64,000 nucleotides of DNA from the NCBI RefSeq assembly GCF_032583975.1, contig NZ_JAWHTF010000005.1, one strand, 5' to 3'. Position 1 is the first letter of the stretch, and every line of letters starts with the position of its first letter. A program made the position numbers and the translations under genes. A model generated the notes under the pieces. It ran no database searches. It had not been told where the DNA came from and saw nothing but the letters and a program-made list of their open reading frames with translations. This stretch comes from Gilvirhabdus luticola. Lineage in GTDB: Bacteria; Bacteroidota; Bacteroidia; Flavobacteriales; Flavobacteriaceae. Positions 63,635-64,000 of the stretch are shown here, in pieces.

Positions 63635-64000
63635 ATGAAACTATTTTTAACTATTTGTATTTATAGTTTGACAATTTGCTTTGCTCAAATCCATTGTCAA
63701 AACGCAGAGGAAGATAGCATCTTAAGAGGCAAAGATATCTATCAGGATTTTTTTTTGTGTTGTTTGTCACATGCCTAATGGAGAAGGTGTACCAGATACA
63801 TTTCCTCCTTTGGCTAAATCTGACTTTTTAATGGAGAAACGTATTGAAAGCATTAAAAGCATTAAGTATGGTATGCAAGGAGAAATAGTTGTTAATGGAA
63901 AAACATACAATAGTGTTATGGATAATTTAGGATTGCTCGATTCTGAAATTGCAGATGTAATGAATTACATAACTAACACTTGGGGCAATACAAATGATAA
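63635..64000 (+). pseudogene. c-type cytochrome, frameshifted and cut by window end
   Basis: Begins with a signal (MKLFLTICIYSLTICFAQ) and reads to GKDIYQDFF, then the frame is lost in a run of nine T (63748-63756). In the next frame it continues CVVCHMPNGEGVPDTFPPLA and runs to the window edge without a stop. With eight T the frame joins as DFFCVVCH. Without the correction it stops after about 45 residues. It may be an electron acceptor of the sugar dehydrogenase. Real mutation, T-tract slippage or base error. Confidence 0.85.

Overview
The window is a 64 kb piece of a low-GC Bacteroidetes chromosome, most likely a marine member of the Flavobacteriaceae. Pointers to this are the fused CcoN-CcoO cytochrome oxidase subunit, 2TM and LytTR proteins, a LETM1-related protein, two TonB-dependent receptors with a carboxypeptidase-like N-terminal domain, a head-GIN protein, and promoters of the Bacteroidetes type (TAnnTTTG -7 box, no strong Shine-Dalgarno). 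I see no insertion sequences, prophage, CRISPR array or rRNA. One tRNA (Pro, TGG) is present.

The left third (0.3-22.5 kb) is a low-oxygen and nitrous-oxide respiration block. An FNR-like regulator with N-terminal cysteines is divergent from a copper P-type ATPase (CcoI), followed by ccoS, ccoNO, a ccoQ-like gene, ccoP, ccoG, a FixH gene and a SafE-type membrane protein: a cbb3 oxidase with its assembly genes. After a PLP decarboxylase and a TauE-like permease comes a clade II (Sec-type) nos cluster on the minus strand: cytochrome c, fasciclin protein, nosZ, an unknown membrane protein, nosL, a NosL domain joined to an outer-membrane-barrel-like domain, nosDFY. A divergent NsrR-like Rrf2 regulator, a universal stress protein and a CuZn superoxide dismutase follow. 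No nitrite or NO reductase is seen here. Five near-identical palindromes (ATGAY-N4-RTCAT) lie before ccoI, ccoS, the nos cluster, the stress-protein gene and, 30 kb away, a yceI-porin pair. In each case the start of the palindrome is exactly 36 nt before the start of a -7-like box, which would put the palindrome near -41.5. This is the strongest regulatory signal in the window.

The middle (22.6-47 kb) is mostly housekeeping and accessory: a LETM1-related protein, a broken DUF2200 gene, a LytTR two-component system with three copies of a 2TM domain, TonB, three alpha/beta hydrolases, a frameshifted TonB-dependent receptor with a 66-bp copy of its own 3' end 1.6 kb away, lysoplasmalogenase, an M20 amidohydrolase, a sigma factor with a membrane partner, PlsC, NUDIX, cyclophilin, TRIC channel, and the divergent dps/oxyR pair with a shared palindrome.

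The right part (45-64 kb) holds a PadR-PspC-GIN envelope module, an M2 peptidase, two YceI proteins with a porin, a flavodoxin-like protein, thioredoxin reductase, a small set of surface-glycan enzymes (GHL10-like hydrolase, sialate O-acetylesterase, SGNH hydrolase), tRNA-Pro, a second TonB-dependent receptor and a PQQ-type sugar dehydrogenase followed by a c-type cytochrome that runs off the end. Three genes (DUF2200, receptor, last cytochrome) are each broken by what looks like one extra base in a homopolymer; this may be real decay or base-calling error.
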